NCBI GenBank assembly: GCA_022559845.1
Contig: CM040123.1
Location: 295,604,642 to 295,668,641, forward strand
Direction of reading: 5' to 3'
Length of the DNA stretch: 64,000 nucleotides
Origin: Amorphophallus konjac
Lineage: Eukaryota > Streptophyta > Magnoliopsida > Alismatales > Araceae
Of this stretch, positions 34,470-46,667 are shown piece by piece (the first letter of the stretch is position 1; the number at the start of each line of letters is the position of its first letter). A model generated the notes under the pieces. The model was not told where the DNA came from, did no database searches, and saw only the letters and a program-made list of their open reading frames with translations. A program made the translations under genes and the position numbers.

Positions 34470-34853
34470 GATGCGGGACGAGCGCGCACATGGGAACGTC
34501 GACGGTGGCTTCCTATGCGAACCTGTGGTACATCCTTAAGGCACTACTCTCCACGCAGGGAGGGGATCGTGGGGATGGGAATACTTAATACAAAAGACGA
34601 CAGTCAATTCGGACTCCTGTGCACAGCGTACCAGACAAGACTAGCGGCTTCAGCCCAGCAGGACTGTGCGCAGAGCGGCGTTTCGGTGTCCCTTTCCCCG
34701 TGTTCCCCCCTCCTATGTGAGGGTAGTTTGTATTAACTATTCCCGTCCCCATGATCCAGTCCCTACTTGGAGAGTAGTGCCTTAAGGCTGTACCACGGGT
34801 TCGCATCGGAAGCCGCCATCGAATTTCCCGTGCGTGCGCTTGTCCCGCATCAA
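34470..34853. repeat. Inverted repeat inside the 5' LTR fragment of element C
   Basis: 34470-34595 is an imperfect reverse complement of 34728-34853, with outermost GATGCGGGAC/GTCCCGCATC. It looks like a small foldback at the LTR end. Confidence 0.6.
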
Positions 34854-35405
34854 GATGAACCCTAATGCTTATTTCCTTTTTCTTCTAGGAGAAGAAAAGG
34901 GGGAAAGGAAGAGAAGCTCTTGCAAGGATGATATCATCTACATCCATGAATATTCGGAGCTCGTGATTGAAGGAAAAGAGGAGCGGCTCGAGGAGAGGAG
35001 CAAGATGATGCCGGAATCACGACCATCTGACAACGAGCCAAAGAGAGTGAGAGTATTCCTAAAAAGGGGGAGTTCTAGATATGATGAGTTTCTTGTTTTT
35101 GGTATTCCTAGCATATCTTGGGCTTCAGTGTATATATTTGTGAATCCTTTTTAATCTCTGAACGATTATCTTGTTTGGGGGTTCGGAGAAAGGGTTCTCC
35201 GAGTGTTTGTGTTGACGTGTGTGCGTCGTTTTGTGCGGAGCTTATCTACGTGTGTGCTTAGGCGTATCGTGGGGTGTGTTCCCCGTGCGTGGTTGGGAGT
35301 TTGCTCCCATGTGGTTGTGTAGGCATCGCCCTACGTGTGTGTGTTGGAGCTTGGCTCCATGTGTGTGTGGGGATTTATCCCTGGGCTATTTTTACAGTAG
35401 TGAAG

Positions 35406-35461
35406 CCTCACCGGTTTGGTGAGGGGTGGACGTAGGGTGCCCGTCGTGGTCCCGAACCACC
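35406..35461 (+). ncRNA. Conserved two-hairpin leader motif (element 2)
   Basis: CCTCACC pairs with GGTGAGG around GGTTT; then GGTGG/CCACC with ACGTA and GAA strands. The apical part is longer and closed by GGG/CCC. Confidence 0.65.
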
Positions 35462-35728
35462 TTAAAAATTCCCGTGCATTGTGGTTTACATTGTGGTTTG
35501 TGTTGTGGTGGTTTGCTTCTTTGTTCAAATCTATTTATCTGTTCGAGTGAGTTCGGTGAGATTGAGAGAATCAAGTTTATTCTAATTAGTTTAAATTCCT
35601 CAATCTTGTTAATCTGGCTAATTCCGTTGTACGAGTAGGTTTGAGATTTTAATTGAACTTATTTTAGTAGAGGGATCTATTCACCCCCCTCTAGATTCGT
35701 GTTCCTGCACTACGGGGACCCCAACAAT

Positions 35729-35740
35729 TGGTATCAGAGC
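35729..35740 (+). other. Primer-binding site of element 2
   Basis: TGGTATCAGAGC, exact initiator-Met PBS, two bases after the LTR end CAACA (35726). Confidence 0.9.
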
Positions 35741-35799
35741 GAGGCTTTGCTGTCCCGAGATCTAACGATCTATTGAGTGATCCTAGTGCATTATCAATC

Positions 35800-37951
35800 A
35801 TGAATTTTTCTACTAAACATATGCCGATGAATTGCTTACCTATTTTTGATGGTCATGATTACATTTCATGGAGAAATGCTATGTGTGTTTATCTTCGTTT
35901 GCATGAGCCTTATATTTGGAAAGTCATATGTGAAGAACCATATAAACATTCTGCAAATGAAAATCTTCGAGCTTTAATTTTTCTGAAGGATAACATTGAA
36001 TGTGATGTACTTTCATGTATTTCTCCTTCTAGGTCAGCAATAGACCTTTGGGACGAGTTGGCGCAAAAGTATGAAGATGAAGTGATGGATCCATGCTTAA
36101 TGGCTCAAGGTGACAAAAATTCAGAGGAGGAAAATTCTGAGTCTGAAGAGCTTTCTATTGAGGAATGATAATTAGCTTACGCTAATTTGTATGAAAAATG
36201 TAAGAAGCTAAAATCTGAAATTAAAACCTTGAAAAAGAAAACTAGTGAGAATGTGCATGCTAATATTTCTTGTGAAAAGTGCACATTGTTAGAATCAAAA
36301 ATTGAAAGTTTAGAAAGTCAAAATGAACTTCTGGAATCAAAATAAAATTATTTGAAGAAGATATTTCTCACATGCGTGAAGAATATGCTATGCTTGAAAA
36401 ATCTAATTGATGTTTTTATATTCTGAAAATGAGTGTCATGAATTGTATGAACAAAACAAATCTTTGTTGCCTAAGATTTCATTGCTTGAAGAAATAGAAA
36501 AAAATCTTATAAACAAGTTAGATTCATTGTCTGATGATGAAAAATTATTTAAAAAGCTTCTTGATAGTGAAATAGATAGCAGGAGCATCATGGATGAAAA
36601 TGAGGATCTTAAAAAGAAAAACTGTGTCTTGCTAATTCAAATATCTTTACTTGAAGGTAGCTTAAAATATTTTGAAAATTTTGAAAAAGAAATTACGTTG
36701 TTGAAATCTGAAAATGAAAAGTTGAAACAATTAAACAACGCCATGTCTGAAAAACTGTTAACTTTTGAAAAAGGGAAAGCTGTGGATGTCAATGCTGAAT
36801 CTAAAAAACTACTTGTATTGGAACAAGAGATTGAAAGCTATAAAATTACCAATAGAGTGTTGAATGAGACTATTGTTTGCAGCGAATAAGAAATTACAAG
36901 TTATGAGCTGCACATTGCTTCACTTGAATTTGAAATTGATGTTTTGAATACTTCATTGTCTAAATTTGTGAAAGGACAAGACAATCTTCATAAAATCTTG
37001 GGGACCAAGGTGAATTTCCAACGGGAAGGTCTAGGGTATGAATCCACTAAAAAGAAGGCCTTTGGTCTGAAAACTCAAACATCTTTTATGCATGCTTCAT
37101 GTTCTACTAATGCATCTTTTGTTGAGAAACCCAAGATTAAAACTTAGGGCAAACCTAGGACCAAGAAATCTACTCCCTCACCAAACTGTCAAAGTGGTCC
37201 TACGAGTCATAATAGAAACTTTGATTCTCACCAAAAACGTATAAAGCATACTCATATCCGACAAACTTCAAAGTTTAATTGTTATTACTATGGTCAGCCT
37301 TGACATTTGATGAATGATTTTGGTGTCATGTAAAAGGATGGTGAAAATGCTTGCAAAGATAAACATTCTTTTAAAAGACAAAGTAATATTTATTACTTTT
37401 ATTGTCACATACTTGGCCATGTGATGGATAATTATTTTGTGAAGCAAAATGATTATTTTTATGTCATTAATGTTAAGTTTACATTTCAAAGAAAATTCAA
37501 TGACAACCATGCTTTTCATGCTCAAAGGTCCTCATCTTACAAGGGAAGCTTCTTTCCAAAAACTCATGCAAATAATGAAAAATCTTTCCATAGACCCACA
37601 TCTCCTTGTTATTTTCATTGTGAGAAATATGGTCATGTTATAAAAGAGTGTTGGTTTTTGAAAAATGATAACTTTCATGCTTCTAAGGTGAATGCTAGGC
37701 TTGATTTTGCTAGACCTAAATCTTTTGGAAATAGGAGATGGAATACTTTTGCTCATGAAAGAACATGTTTTGCTAGAAATGCTTATCCTCAATATTTTTA
37801 TTATGGAAATCCTAGACATGTGATTGAGGACTGCAAGATCATGAGAAATGATGACATAGAAGCAATGAAATTATGGAAGAATTCGGTTGGTGGTAATGCT
37901 ACTAACTCCAAGAGATCCAAGAAGGCTTGGATTCCTAAATTTACAAAATGA
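35800..37951 (+). pseudogene. Gag of element 2, heavily degraded
   Basis: The ATG at 35800 opens NCLPIFDGHDYISWRNAMCVYL, the copia Gag (UBN2-like) N-terminus. After consecutive stops at 36166-36171, apparently from TGG and CAA, a coiled coil continues to about 36890 with a frameshift near 36350. Knuckle-like modules at about 37270-37840 have lost most ligands: YFYCHILGHVMDNY, CYFHCEKYGHVIKEC and YFYYGNPRHVIEDC, where Cys often reads Tyr. It ends KKAWIPKFTK at 37951. Confidence 0.7.
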
Positions 37952-39897
37952 GTTGACTTTCATGCTAGTGTGCCTTGAGATAAATAGAGAATAAAGGGGT
38001 TCCAATAAAATGGAACAAGGCACACTCATTTGGTAATACCCCAATTTTGCTTTTTCTTTATCAAATTGGTGTTTTTGATGTTTTCCCACTGCTACTTTGT
38101 TATGCTTAAATTGCAAGTTCTTTACAAGCCATTCATGCTTTTATTGAATGAATTCATGGTATATAAAATGGTGACATGTGGAAGGGCAGGTCAAGCCTGT
38201 CTGAAAGCTATCACCATACATGATAATGTGCCTCCGCCCGGTACCATGAGTCTTCTATGCATATGGCATCAAACTTAAATGAATTTATGAAATCATGTAT
38301 TTGATTAAGGGGGGGTCTTGCTAGCAGAGAAATTTGAGATTCATGCTATTCCATTCTCTCTTTGGATGATGATATTGCTATGTGGTTGCTTATCATGTGG
38401 GGAAAGATGTGAGGCTTTGTTCGAAACTCTTGAATCTTCTGTTCAAAATAAAATTGTGTTCTCACATTTGCAAAAATGCATTTCATGCATTAGATGCATA
38501 TAGAGTTGTCATGTGAAATCTAAAATCTTGCATATCACACCCTTGTTGCCTTCTGGACTGCATATTTGCATGTTTCCATTATGTGCTTGCATGTTATTAT
38601 ATGTTACAACCCCTTCCTTGAAAATTCTAAGACCTCATACTCCCTTGATAAATAAATTTGCATCTGAGTCAACACTGGAGTGTTTATTGTCATACACTCA
38701 GGGGAGTAAAGATTTGACAAGTGCATCTACATAGGGGGAGGTGCATTGTCATGTGCTCATAATATTTTCGATATACATGCTAAATCAAATTCGCACACTT
38801 CTTGCACTTAATGTGAAAATGAGTGTTAGAGATAAGGATATAAGAATTTCCTTTCTACACTCTAGAGATATTAAGTTTGTGGCATGTATGTTTAAGAGGC
38901 AGTTGAGGAAAAAGTCGCCTACCTATTTGTTGAAAGAAAATGAAAAATGAAAGGCAGAGCAATATTTAGTCTCACTGAGTAAATTGGGCACATGTCACCT
39001 GAGACGTGATGTGGTTCATTTTAGAAAGGTGTTGTACCACAATATCTTTGCTCAAAATGAAGTGAAACGATTAATACTCTGAGTAACTGGGGAGTCTGGC
39101 ATAAACTCCATCTGTCTCCTCGCATAAAAAGGAGTTATTTGAACTTGATCACTCAAGGAAAAATTATGATTGTCATTGTGAAAATTTTGAATTGAGAAAT
39201 TCTAAAAATCTCATTGTGACAGAGCGTAGCCTCCAATACGCTGTTCTCATTAATTGAAGTGCAATTTGTATAATCCCTCATTGTGTTGATCTAAAAATCT
39301 GAATATCCATATTGCAACAATCTATTTTCATGTTATTCACTCACACATATGAAAATTTGATTTAATATGTATTCAAAAAATTAATTGATTGCATTGACTT
39401 TTGCTTAATTCTCCTATATGATTGCACAATCCCCTAGGTGTATACATGAGCATTCTAGTTTTACTGACTCACCTGCACTTTTCCTACACCTATCCCTTCA
39501 CTTTAAATAAAATGGGGGAGCTATATTGCATGTATATACATTTATCTGCATCGGAGGTCAATCATACATGATCATTCTACTTACACTCTGCATGTCCATA
39601 TTGCCCATACTTACATTTCAAAGTTGTGAAATTAGTTCATGCATAAGTGTGCATACTGTGCATATTTGACATTTATAGCATTCACACATGCATATTTTGA
39701 ATTGCATCCTTTTTGAACAAATTGTGCATATGGATGTCTTAATAACCCCATTGTCCGTCGTGTTTTTGTCAATGACAAAGGGGGAGAAAGCCATGTTATT
39801 TTTGGTTTGCCACCATCATGAATTCCCATAATGATCCCCATTTCTGATTATGTCAAAGGGGGAGAGAGCATTAATGCGTAATATTTTATCAACATCA
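37952..39897 (+). other. Non-coding internal region of element 2
   Basis: No pol motif. GGGGGAG motifs near 39514, 39778 and 39855 repeat the terminal polypurine tract. Confidence 0.65.
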
Positions 39898-40332
39898 AAA
39901 TGGGGGAGATTATTGTGTATGTGATTTTGATGATTACAAAATGACATTGTTGCTTGGCCTTGTGCTTGAATGGTTCTTCATGTTTTCATGTGCTTGAATC
40001 ATCCTTCTTCTCTTGCTATGGAGTCATGTTCTAGAAGAGATTGATTTTGTGGGAAACATGCTTGAAAGAATGCACATGCATTGCACTCAATGAGAATTCA
40101 TGAGAAAACATGTTTGCAAGATTGTATATTTACTAATGTGTGTGATGCATGTGATGCATGCGTCTTGAAGATTCTATGTTTATGACAATGCTCCTCGTGA
40201 AAATAATGCTTCATGAGTGTGAGTTTTTATCAACAAGAATGCCAATTGAATGAATGAGTCTCAGACTTTTCTACATGCTTTGCATTTGACATGATCGTTA
40301 ACATTTGGGTATTGAAGCATTTTGATGTTGAA
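39898..40332 (+). repeat. Polypurine tract and start of the 3' LTR of element 2
   Basis: AAATGGGGGAGAT precedes TATTGTGTATG, probably a mutated TGTTGTG start (39911). The LTR is cut at 40332 by element B. Confidence 0.65.
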
Positions 40333-40624
40333 TGTTGTCCCTCTGAATTGGCAAGCAAGAGGGGGTGAATTGGTTGCCAGCTAAATAAATATTTGATTGG
40401 GCTAGAACCAGAAATTAAAAATAATTTCGAGGCAAGGCACAGATCTAGAATGTAGCAGTCAAATATAGAAAATGACAAGCATGCTTATGATCCGACAATT
40501 TAAATACTCAAGCGCATTGAATCACTGAGACGAGAGTGATGAAGTGAGAGACAGCACTGCACACCACGAGGAAATTTGCAAGCAACCACACAAAGAGCAA
40601 ACCACAGGACGCAAGAATTTTTTA

Positions 40625-40680
40625 GGTGGTTCGGATGCACCCAAGTGCAATCCTACGTCCACCCCTCTCAACTCGAGAGG
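40625..40680 (-). ncRNA. Conserved two-hairpin leader motif (element B, 3' LTR)
   Basis: CCTCTC pairs with GAGAGG; then GGTGG/CCACC with ACGTA and GAA strands and an apical stem GGAT-GCAC/GTGC-ATCC with one bulged T. Confidence 0.65.
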
Positions 40681-41479
40681 ATTCCACTATAGATGAGATG
40701 CAAAAATGCAGCGGCCATACACACACGAGGTAAATGACCTCAATCCACACACAGACGCCTAAACGTCAATCACAGATATCACCCGGAGATGGGATCTTCA
40801 ACCACACACACACTTAAGTATATGAGGTTTGCTATAAACGAATTCAGAAACACAATGAAGCTTCAAATTAAATCAAGACAAATATGGACGAGCTCCCCCT
40901 TTCGGATGGAAGAAGTGGCTTGAAGTATTCCTACAAAATGGGATATATCTTCAGGCTGAAAGCAGGTGAGGTTGAAGCTCGGAAGATGATCTCAGCGTTG
41001 TTAATACCTTCTGAGCTTGTTGGAGGACGTAGATGGACGTGGAAACAACTTCTTCTATAGGGACAAAGCTTTCTCCCATGTGCTGGTTCGGCCGCCCTTC
41101 TTCCTCGGATGGTTCACGCTAAAGCTCGTGCGGCACCCCTTCTCTCCAGGTGTGTGTGTTTTTGGACACCCTAATCATTGTCCTATTTATATGTCCGATG
41201 AATATTCTCTGATCTGAACATAAAAAATGATTGTTCTCCTCCACGATTGGCCCTTCATGGCTGACATGGCAGGTGATCGACCATAATGTGAAACCTGCGA
41301 TTTAGATGCAAAAACATGGGTTAGTATGTTAAACATCAAACAAAAGTGTTTAATAGGATCTAGCCACCTTCCCATTGGTTGAACCCATGTAAACATGTGT
41401 TTAAGAATGAAGAGATTAGCCCTCAATTATTTAGGAGAACACTTACTCGAAATTCGGAAGAAAATTGGGCGAAACTGAA

Positions 41480-41662
41480 GGGGGTCGACCCATCTGGTAG
41501 ATGGGTCATCCCATCTGGTGACAAGGGGGCAAATTGAAGCTATTTTTTTCAAGGGTCAACCCATCTAGTAGATGGGTCGTCCCATCTGTCCCAAATAGAG
41601 AAGATAGAGCCCGGCTTGAAACAGGGGTCGACCCACTTTCTAGGGGGGTCGACCCATTCCAG
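41480..41662. repeat. Palindrome cluster in the element B LTR
   Basis: GGGTCGACCC occurs three times or in near copies, alternating with AGATGGG-TCGT-CCCATCT hairpins. The same cluster lies at about 51155-51327 in the other LTR, and single copies occur at 44281-44316. Confidence 0.75.
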
Positions 41663-42816
41663 TTTGCTGAAATATTCTAGGGAACCTCAACCAGTTCAAG
41701 GGATTTTTGATCAAAATTAAACTAAGGATATTTGAGGTGCATTTCTTACCAGGTATTGGCATTGGTTAACCATTTTTTTCTCCTTTGATGAAGACCACAC
41801 CTTTCATACCTCCACTTCACATTAAGTCACTCCCTTTGGTGAATGTTTGAAATTGTTGCCATTACTAACCTGCAAACCACCAATCCTCACAAGGAAAGGA
41901 AGAATTGTGGTTAACATACAAAAGTTATCATTTGGCTAGATGCATGAAACACAAAGACAGGGGGTACTCAATGCTCAAATGAAAACATGATGTTTCTTAA
42001 TTATATTGACTTGATAGACTCATTGACACATTTGAAGAACCCATGAATTCCAAATGCATTATTCACTAGCATAGTATATTGTCATCGTCAAAATCAACAT
42101 GGGGCATAACAATCTCCCCCCTTTTGATGATGACAAAATCCTAATGCAATTTGAGCACTAAGAAAAAAAGTAATATATTAACCAATGAAGGAACATGCGC
42201 ACTGATGCAACCATATGCCCATGCATCAACTCATCTGACCATTCATTTAAGCCCCGCTTCATTCAAATTTCAAAAGACCAAAAAGTGACAAACTATCCAG
42301 CTTCATTCAAGGTTCAAAAAAAAACAAAACGTGACATAGCAGTCAAGATTAAATAAAATAGAATAGCATGACATGTCCACATAGTTCTATTAGGAAATTG
42401 CATTCACTTCTCCCCCTTTGTCATGAGCAAAAAAGGACATTTGCAGAGTAAGATCACAAGAGTAGACTTAACATAATGCAGCTGGGTAGAATCAAAAGGA
42501 TAGAGAGAAACAAGATGACCAACAAAAGAGACTCGAACATGGGCACACAAGCATTCAGTCATGCAACTAGATACATAATATAATTAATCAAGGAGGCTGC
42601 TAGGAAGGTTTAAACAAAATGGGCAGCTTCATAGATAGAACTGACGGAAGACTGCTCCTAGTTAGACTTATCGGTCGGTCCCGAAAAAGAATCCCAGATT
42701 CGCTGTAGCATTTGGCTTTAGGCATCAAGAGTCTTGGAAATTTTATCAAATTGGTGTAGGAACAACTCGTGATGAAGCTTTAGTCCACCCACTTCCTCAG
42801 TCAGCTGGTCCACCTT

Positions 42817-43923
42817 TTACTCAATTCGATCGAGATGAGATCCAGAAGTCTCTTGTCCAGAACTGCTTCGATTGGCCCGAGAGGAGCTATTCGGTGGCTG
42901 ATCATCATCTGTAGCAGCAGGAGCTTCTTCTTCATCATTATCACTATCTTCATCAGTCTGCATTTCTTTTCCTCTGATTTTCTTCAGATGTCGAACAAGC
43001 TTCCCATTTTCATCTTTCTTGTAGCCCATATTGTTGCAAAGACTTTGGCCAATATAAACATCCTTGTGTGGCAGTTCTTCACAAACTTCGTTATCCAAGT
43101 TAAGACGAAGGTGTTTAAAAATAGCTATTAATTGTCCAGCATATGGAAGACTGCGTCTTTTCTCTCTATGACATAGTAGCATTAAATCCAGCATGAGACT
43201 TGGAAGGTAAGCTTCAAAACCATTGTAAATGCAGTGGAATAGAAATTTGTGAATTCTATTGACTTTGTTTCTACTGCCTCCCCTAGGATATATAATGGTG
43301 GTGAAGAGACGGTGAAGAATGCGATGGGCAGGGGGAAAAACATTGGCATTCAAAGCCTTTAGAATATCATTTTCATCAAAGATTACTGAATCATCGAAGC
43401 CCATCATTATTCTGTATACATTCACTTCATCCAACTCTACATCTGCTAGTTTTGTAGCAGAATCACTTGGAAGTCCAAAAATGCGACTGAAAAGTTCGGG
43501 ATTCAACATGATAGATTTGTTATTGACAGCAGTATAGACTTTGTTGTTCTTAATCACCATATTCTGATAAAATTGCAGTACTAATGAAGGATAAAATTTG
43601 TGATGTTCAGACATGAACTTTTTCCAATTTTCCTGGGTGCCAATCAAATCATATAGCTCAGGGACCATGTGAGTAACATCATTGAAGTCCACTGCTCTAG
43701 GTCGCATAATCGTACGAGGATACAAATTAGAAGATATGGAGCCTTTTAATACCTCATCATGAATCCTCTTTGTCCGCCCCTCTGATTTCTTTCCAGCCTT
43801 GAAAGGAATTGCTTGTGGAGCTTCATCTTCAGTGCTAGAAGAGAGTGGTTCAGTTGTAGACGATGAAGCCTTTTTAGCACCTGACGCCTTGGACGCTTAG
43901 CCAAAGACTTTGTCCGTGGAGCC
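42817..43923 (-). pseudogene. Extra ORF of element B downstream of pol (putative plant transposon protein family)
   Basis: The ATG at 43923 starts MAPRTKSLAK; a frameshift near 43900 leads into a Ser-rich linker and the domain VDFNDVTHMVPELYDLIG, KFYPSLVLQFYQNMV, NPELFSRIFGLPSD, PAHRILHRLFTTIIYPRGG and RRSLPYAGQLIAIFKHL, followed by an acidic Ser-rich tail. The blocks correspond to those of the ORF in element A. It has its own TATA box and leader, so expression as a separate mRNA is likely. Function unknown; I believe it is the Transposase_32-type family. Calling it envelope-like would be unsupported, because no membrane segment is visible. Confidence 0.65.
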
Positions 43924-44191
43924 ATTGAAGAGCCCAGAGTCAAATCGCAGGAAGCTCGCCTTTCTCTCCTTGAGATGGAGGTTTACAGTCGACCTTGGAA
44001 GAAGCTTCCCTCCACCAGTCAGGGTTCTGCTGCACCGTTGTGGGAAGCTCTAAGAAGAGACTTCATGCCTGCAAAAGGAGGGGGCGGCGGTAGCCGCGGT
44101 GATGTCTGCCGGACCTAAGGTGTGCGAGAAGGGCAAGGACGAGAGGTCTTTGGTGTACAAGGGTTGCGGCTGGGTTTAGTAGGAGATGCCC

Positions 44192-44316
44192 ATATATATA
44201 AAAAAAAGCCACGGTCAAAAGATGGTTCAAGGGGGGTTGACCGGCTATTAGTGGGATGCGCCTAAGAAGGCCAAAAACAAAAGGGTCGACCCTTGCCTGG
44301 GATGGGTCGTCCCATG
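44192..44316 (-). promoter_or_regulatory. Internal promoter of the element B extra ORF
   Basis: Minus-strand TATATATATG (44192-44201) lies about 270 bp before the ATG at 43923. Upstream are the perfect palindrome AAGGGTCGACCCTT (near 44281-44294) and ATGGG-TCGT-CCCAT (44302-44315), which are also found in the LTR U3. A TTTTGCAG acceptor-like site in the leader (near 44070) suggests a leader intron. Confidence 0.5.
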
Positions 44317-44870
44317 GGCATCCCAGATTATGATGAACAAAACTAAATGCATGGCTTAGAGAGATGATGAAGGTTACTCATTGGACCATTAGAATTGATG
44401 GTTTTGGTGCAATAAGAAATATGGGTCCTAGTGAGAAATTCTATAGCGAGATCTAGAAAATTTTGTTCAAGACCTTTCAATATTACCAAAAAAAGGAATT
44501 AGTCAAGCCATCAGCCTAAAATTGAAGTTGCACCTTATTTCAGTCAAATGAACTAAACATGCCCTCAAAAATCAACATGAGGATTATGCCAAAACATGGT
44601 TATATCATGCAAGAGAAATTCAGGCGATAATAGTAATGATAGTTTCATTGTTAAATGAGTGACACACAATTATGCATATGCAAGAGAAGTATTATGTGGA
44701 CATTGATTTGGGTTCTTAGTTGTACTTTATGAGATGCATGGAAGAGAGGATTTGTTATAAAGACTCAATGCAATGGGTTAGATGGAGTGTTATATGGACA
44801 CATGAAATTATTAAAGTAGGACAGAATGAGTGACACATGAATGGAACAGAATGCAGAAATGCAAGTCTAT

Positions 44871-46667
44871 CTAAGTGCTTTCTACTCTGCGTATTCCTAA
44901 TTCTCTTCTGAGTGAGGTGAACTGCTCTTTGCTGAGAGGTTTAGTAAAGATGTCCGCTAGCTGATTATTAGAATCAATAAATTTCAATGCAAAATCTCCT
45001 TTATTTACATGATCTCTTAAGAAATGCTGTCGGATGTCTATATGCTTAGATCTAGAATGATGAGTTAGATTCTTTAATAAATCAATGGCACTCTTATAGT
45101 CACACATGATGGGAACACACTTCAGAAACACATCAAAATCGACTAGCTAGTGTTTGATCCAAAGAACATGTGCACCACAACTACCGACAGCCATGTACTC
45201 GGCTTCGACATTCGACAATGCCACGGAATTTTGTTTCTTGGAGGCCCAAGAGACTAGGCAACCTCTGAGAAACTGGCATGTGCCGCTCGTGCTTTTGCAA
45301 TCAATAAGACACCCAGCATAGTGGGCATCAGTAAATGCCACAAGCTTAAAATCACAACCACGTGGAAACCAAAGTCCAAAATCAACAGTACCGGCAAGAT
45401 AACGGAAAATTCTTTTCATGGCACCTAAATGAGATTCACGAGGACTGGATTGATATCTAGCACAAAGATAGACTGCAAAGTGTATATCAGGCCTACTTGC
45501 TGTCAAGTATAAGAGAGAGCCTATCATACCTCTGTACAATTTTGGGTCAACCTATTTACCTTTGCAATCTTTGTCCAGTTTCATACCGGTGGACATTGGT
45601 ATGTCATATGGTTTCGCACCCTCAAACTCGTATTTCTTCAAGAGCTCCAACAGGTATTTCTTTTGGTTTATGAAAATCTCGTCTTTCCGTTGTTGAATTT
45701 GCATCCCCAAGAAGTAATTGAGTTTGCCCATCAAACTCATTTCAAATTCAGCCTGCATTAGCTCAGAAAATTCCTTGCACAAAAATTCATTAGTTGATCC
45801 AAAAATAATATCATCGACATAGACTTGAACAAGAAGCAAATCTTTTTTAGCATGTTTGGAAAATAAAGTTTGATCTACTGAAACCCTTTTGAAACCATGT
45901 TCAATCAAGAAAGAGCTTAGACAGTCATGGGCTTGTTTTAGACCATATAAAGCTTTATCTAGCTTGAACACATGATCCGGGTTTTTCATGTCCTTAAACC
46001 CCGGAGGTTGCTCAACAAACACATCTTCCTTGATAAAGCCGTTTAGAAATGCGCTCTTAACATCCATTTGATACAGTTTGAATTTTTTAGAGCATGCAAA
46101 TATTAATATGATGCGCATGGCTTCAAGGTGAGCAACTGGTGCGAATGATTCATCAAAATCAATTTCGAGCTCTTGGCAATATCCCTTGGCCACGAGTCGG
46201 GCTTTGTTTCTAACAACCACACCTTGATCGTTCAATTTGTTTCAGAATACCCATTTCATTCCGATCACATTGTGGTTATTAGGATGGGGCACTAGTTTCC
46301 ACACCTCATTCCGTTGGAATTTGTGTAGGTCCTCGTTCATTGCCATCACCCAGAATCCGTCTTTTAATGCATCATCAACACTTTTGGGTTCAAATTGAGA
46401 TGTGTGTGCAAAGGCATTCAAAACTAGCATGAGTTTCAGGGATGATCGAGTTTTTATACCTTCATTTACCTTACCCAGAATGTTTTCAGCTGGATGGTCC
46501 TTAAGGTACTTCCACAAGGGAGGCAAATCTTGATGAATTTGAGGTGCATCTTTCATTTGTTCTATACTCTTTTCTTCATCTTCATTCTTCTCATCGGTTT
46601 TTGTTCTAGAGGTGGATGGATCTTGTTGGTTTTCTTGTTTTTTGTCCCCTTGTGTATTGTCCTGCAA
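44871..46667 (-). pseudogene. Copia reverse transcriptase and RNase H of element B
   Basis: After the linker that follows integrase, RT starts at WKLVPHPNNHNVIGMKWVF and continues with [35 protein letters not shown] and the catalytic [10 protein letters not shown] (about 45815-45845). RNase H shows AFTDAHYAGC, KKQNSVALSNVEAEYMA and HIDIRQHFLRDHV, ending at 44871. One frame is kept, with stops near 46242, 45552 and 45144 that look like CGA to TGA and CAG to TAG changes. The motifs of SIRE-type RT are intact apart from these stops. Confidence 0.9.

Larger units (their letters stand above)
31995..34853 (-). mobile_element. Mini-element C: gypsy-type, 886-bp internal region
   Basis: On the minus strand: 5' LTR end (34853-34469, truncated), primer site (34464-34453), one ORF (34407-33583), then the 3' LTR from 33582 leftwards. 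LTR ends read TGATG and CATCA. A block at the end of the 5' LTR (34595-34825) recurs at 32030-31995 plus 27998-27805, as expected if that is the end of the 3' LTR interrupted by the solo LTR. Only one ORF fits inside, so the element is non-autonomous. Confidence 0.6.
34854..40332 (+). mobile_element. SIRE-like element 2: gag-only, both LTRs partial
   Basis: 5' LTR remnant (34854-35726), Met primer site, degraded Gag (35800-37951), non-coding stretch, polypurine tract (39898-39910), and a 3' LTR start (39911) interrupted at 40332 by element B. 51778-51820 is the probable continuation. No pol domains are seen. Confidence 0.75.
40333..42111 (-). repeat. 3' LTR of element B (1779 bp)
   Basis: TGTTGTCC at the left, CATAACA at the right. 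It contains the hairpin motif, a minus-strand TATA box (TATAAATAG, 41183-41191) and palindromic GGGTCGACCC-type repeats (41480-41662). Confidence 0.9.

Noticed and set aside
34468..34853. 386-bp MITE with 126-bp terminal inverted repeats
   Set aside because: The ends coincide with a primer-binding site and an LTR terminus and there is no target duplication, so it reads better as part of the element C LTR.
42817..43725. Envelope protein call for the extra ORF of element B
   Set aside because: Position fits, but no signal peptide, transmembrane segment or coiled-coil fusion layout is visible.
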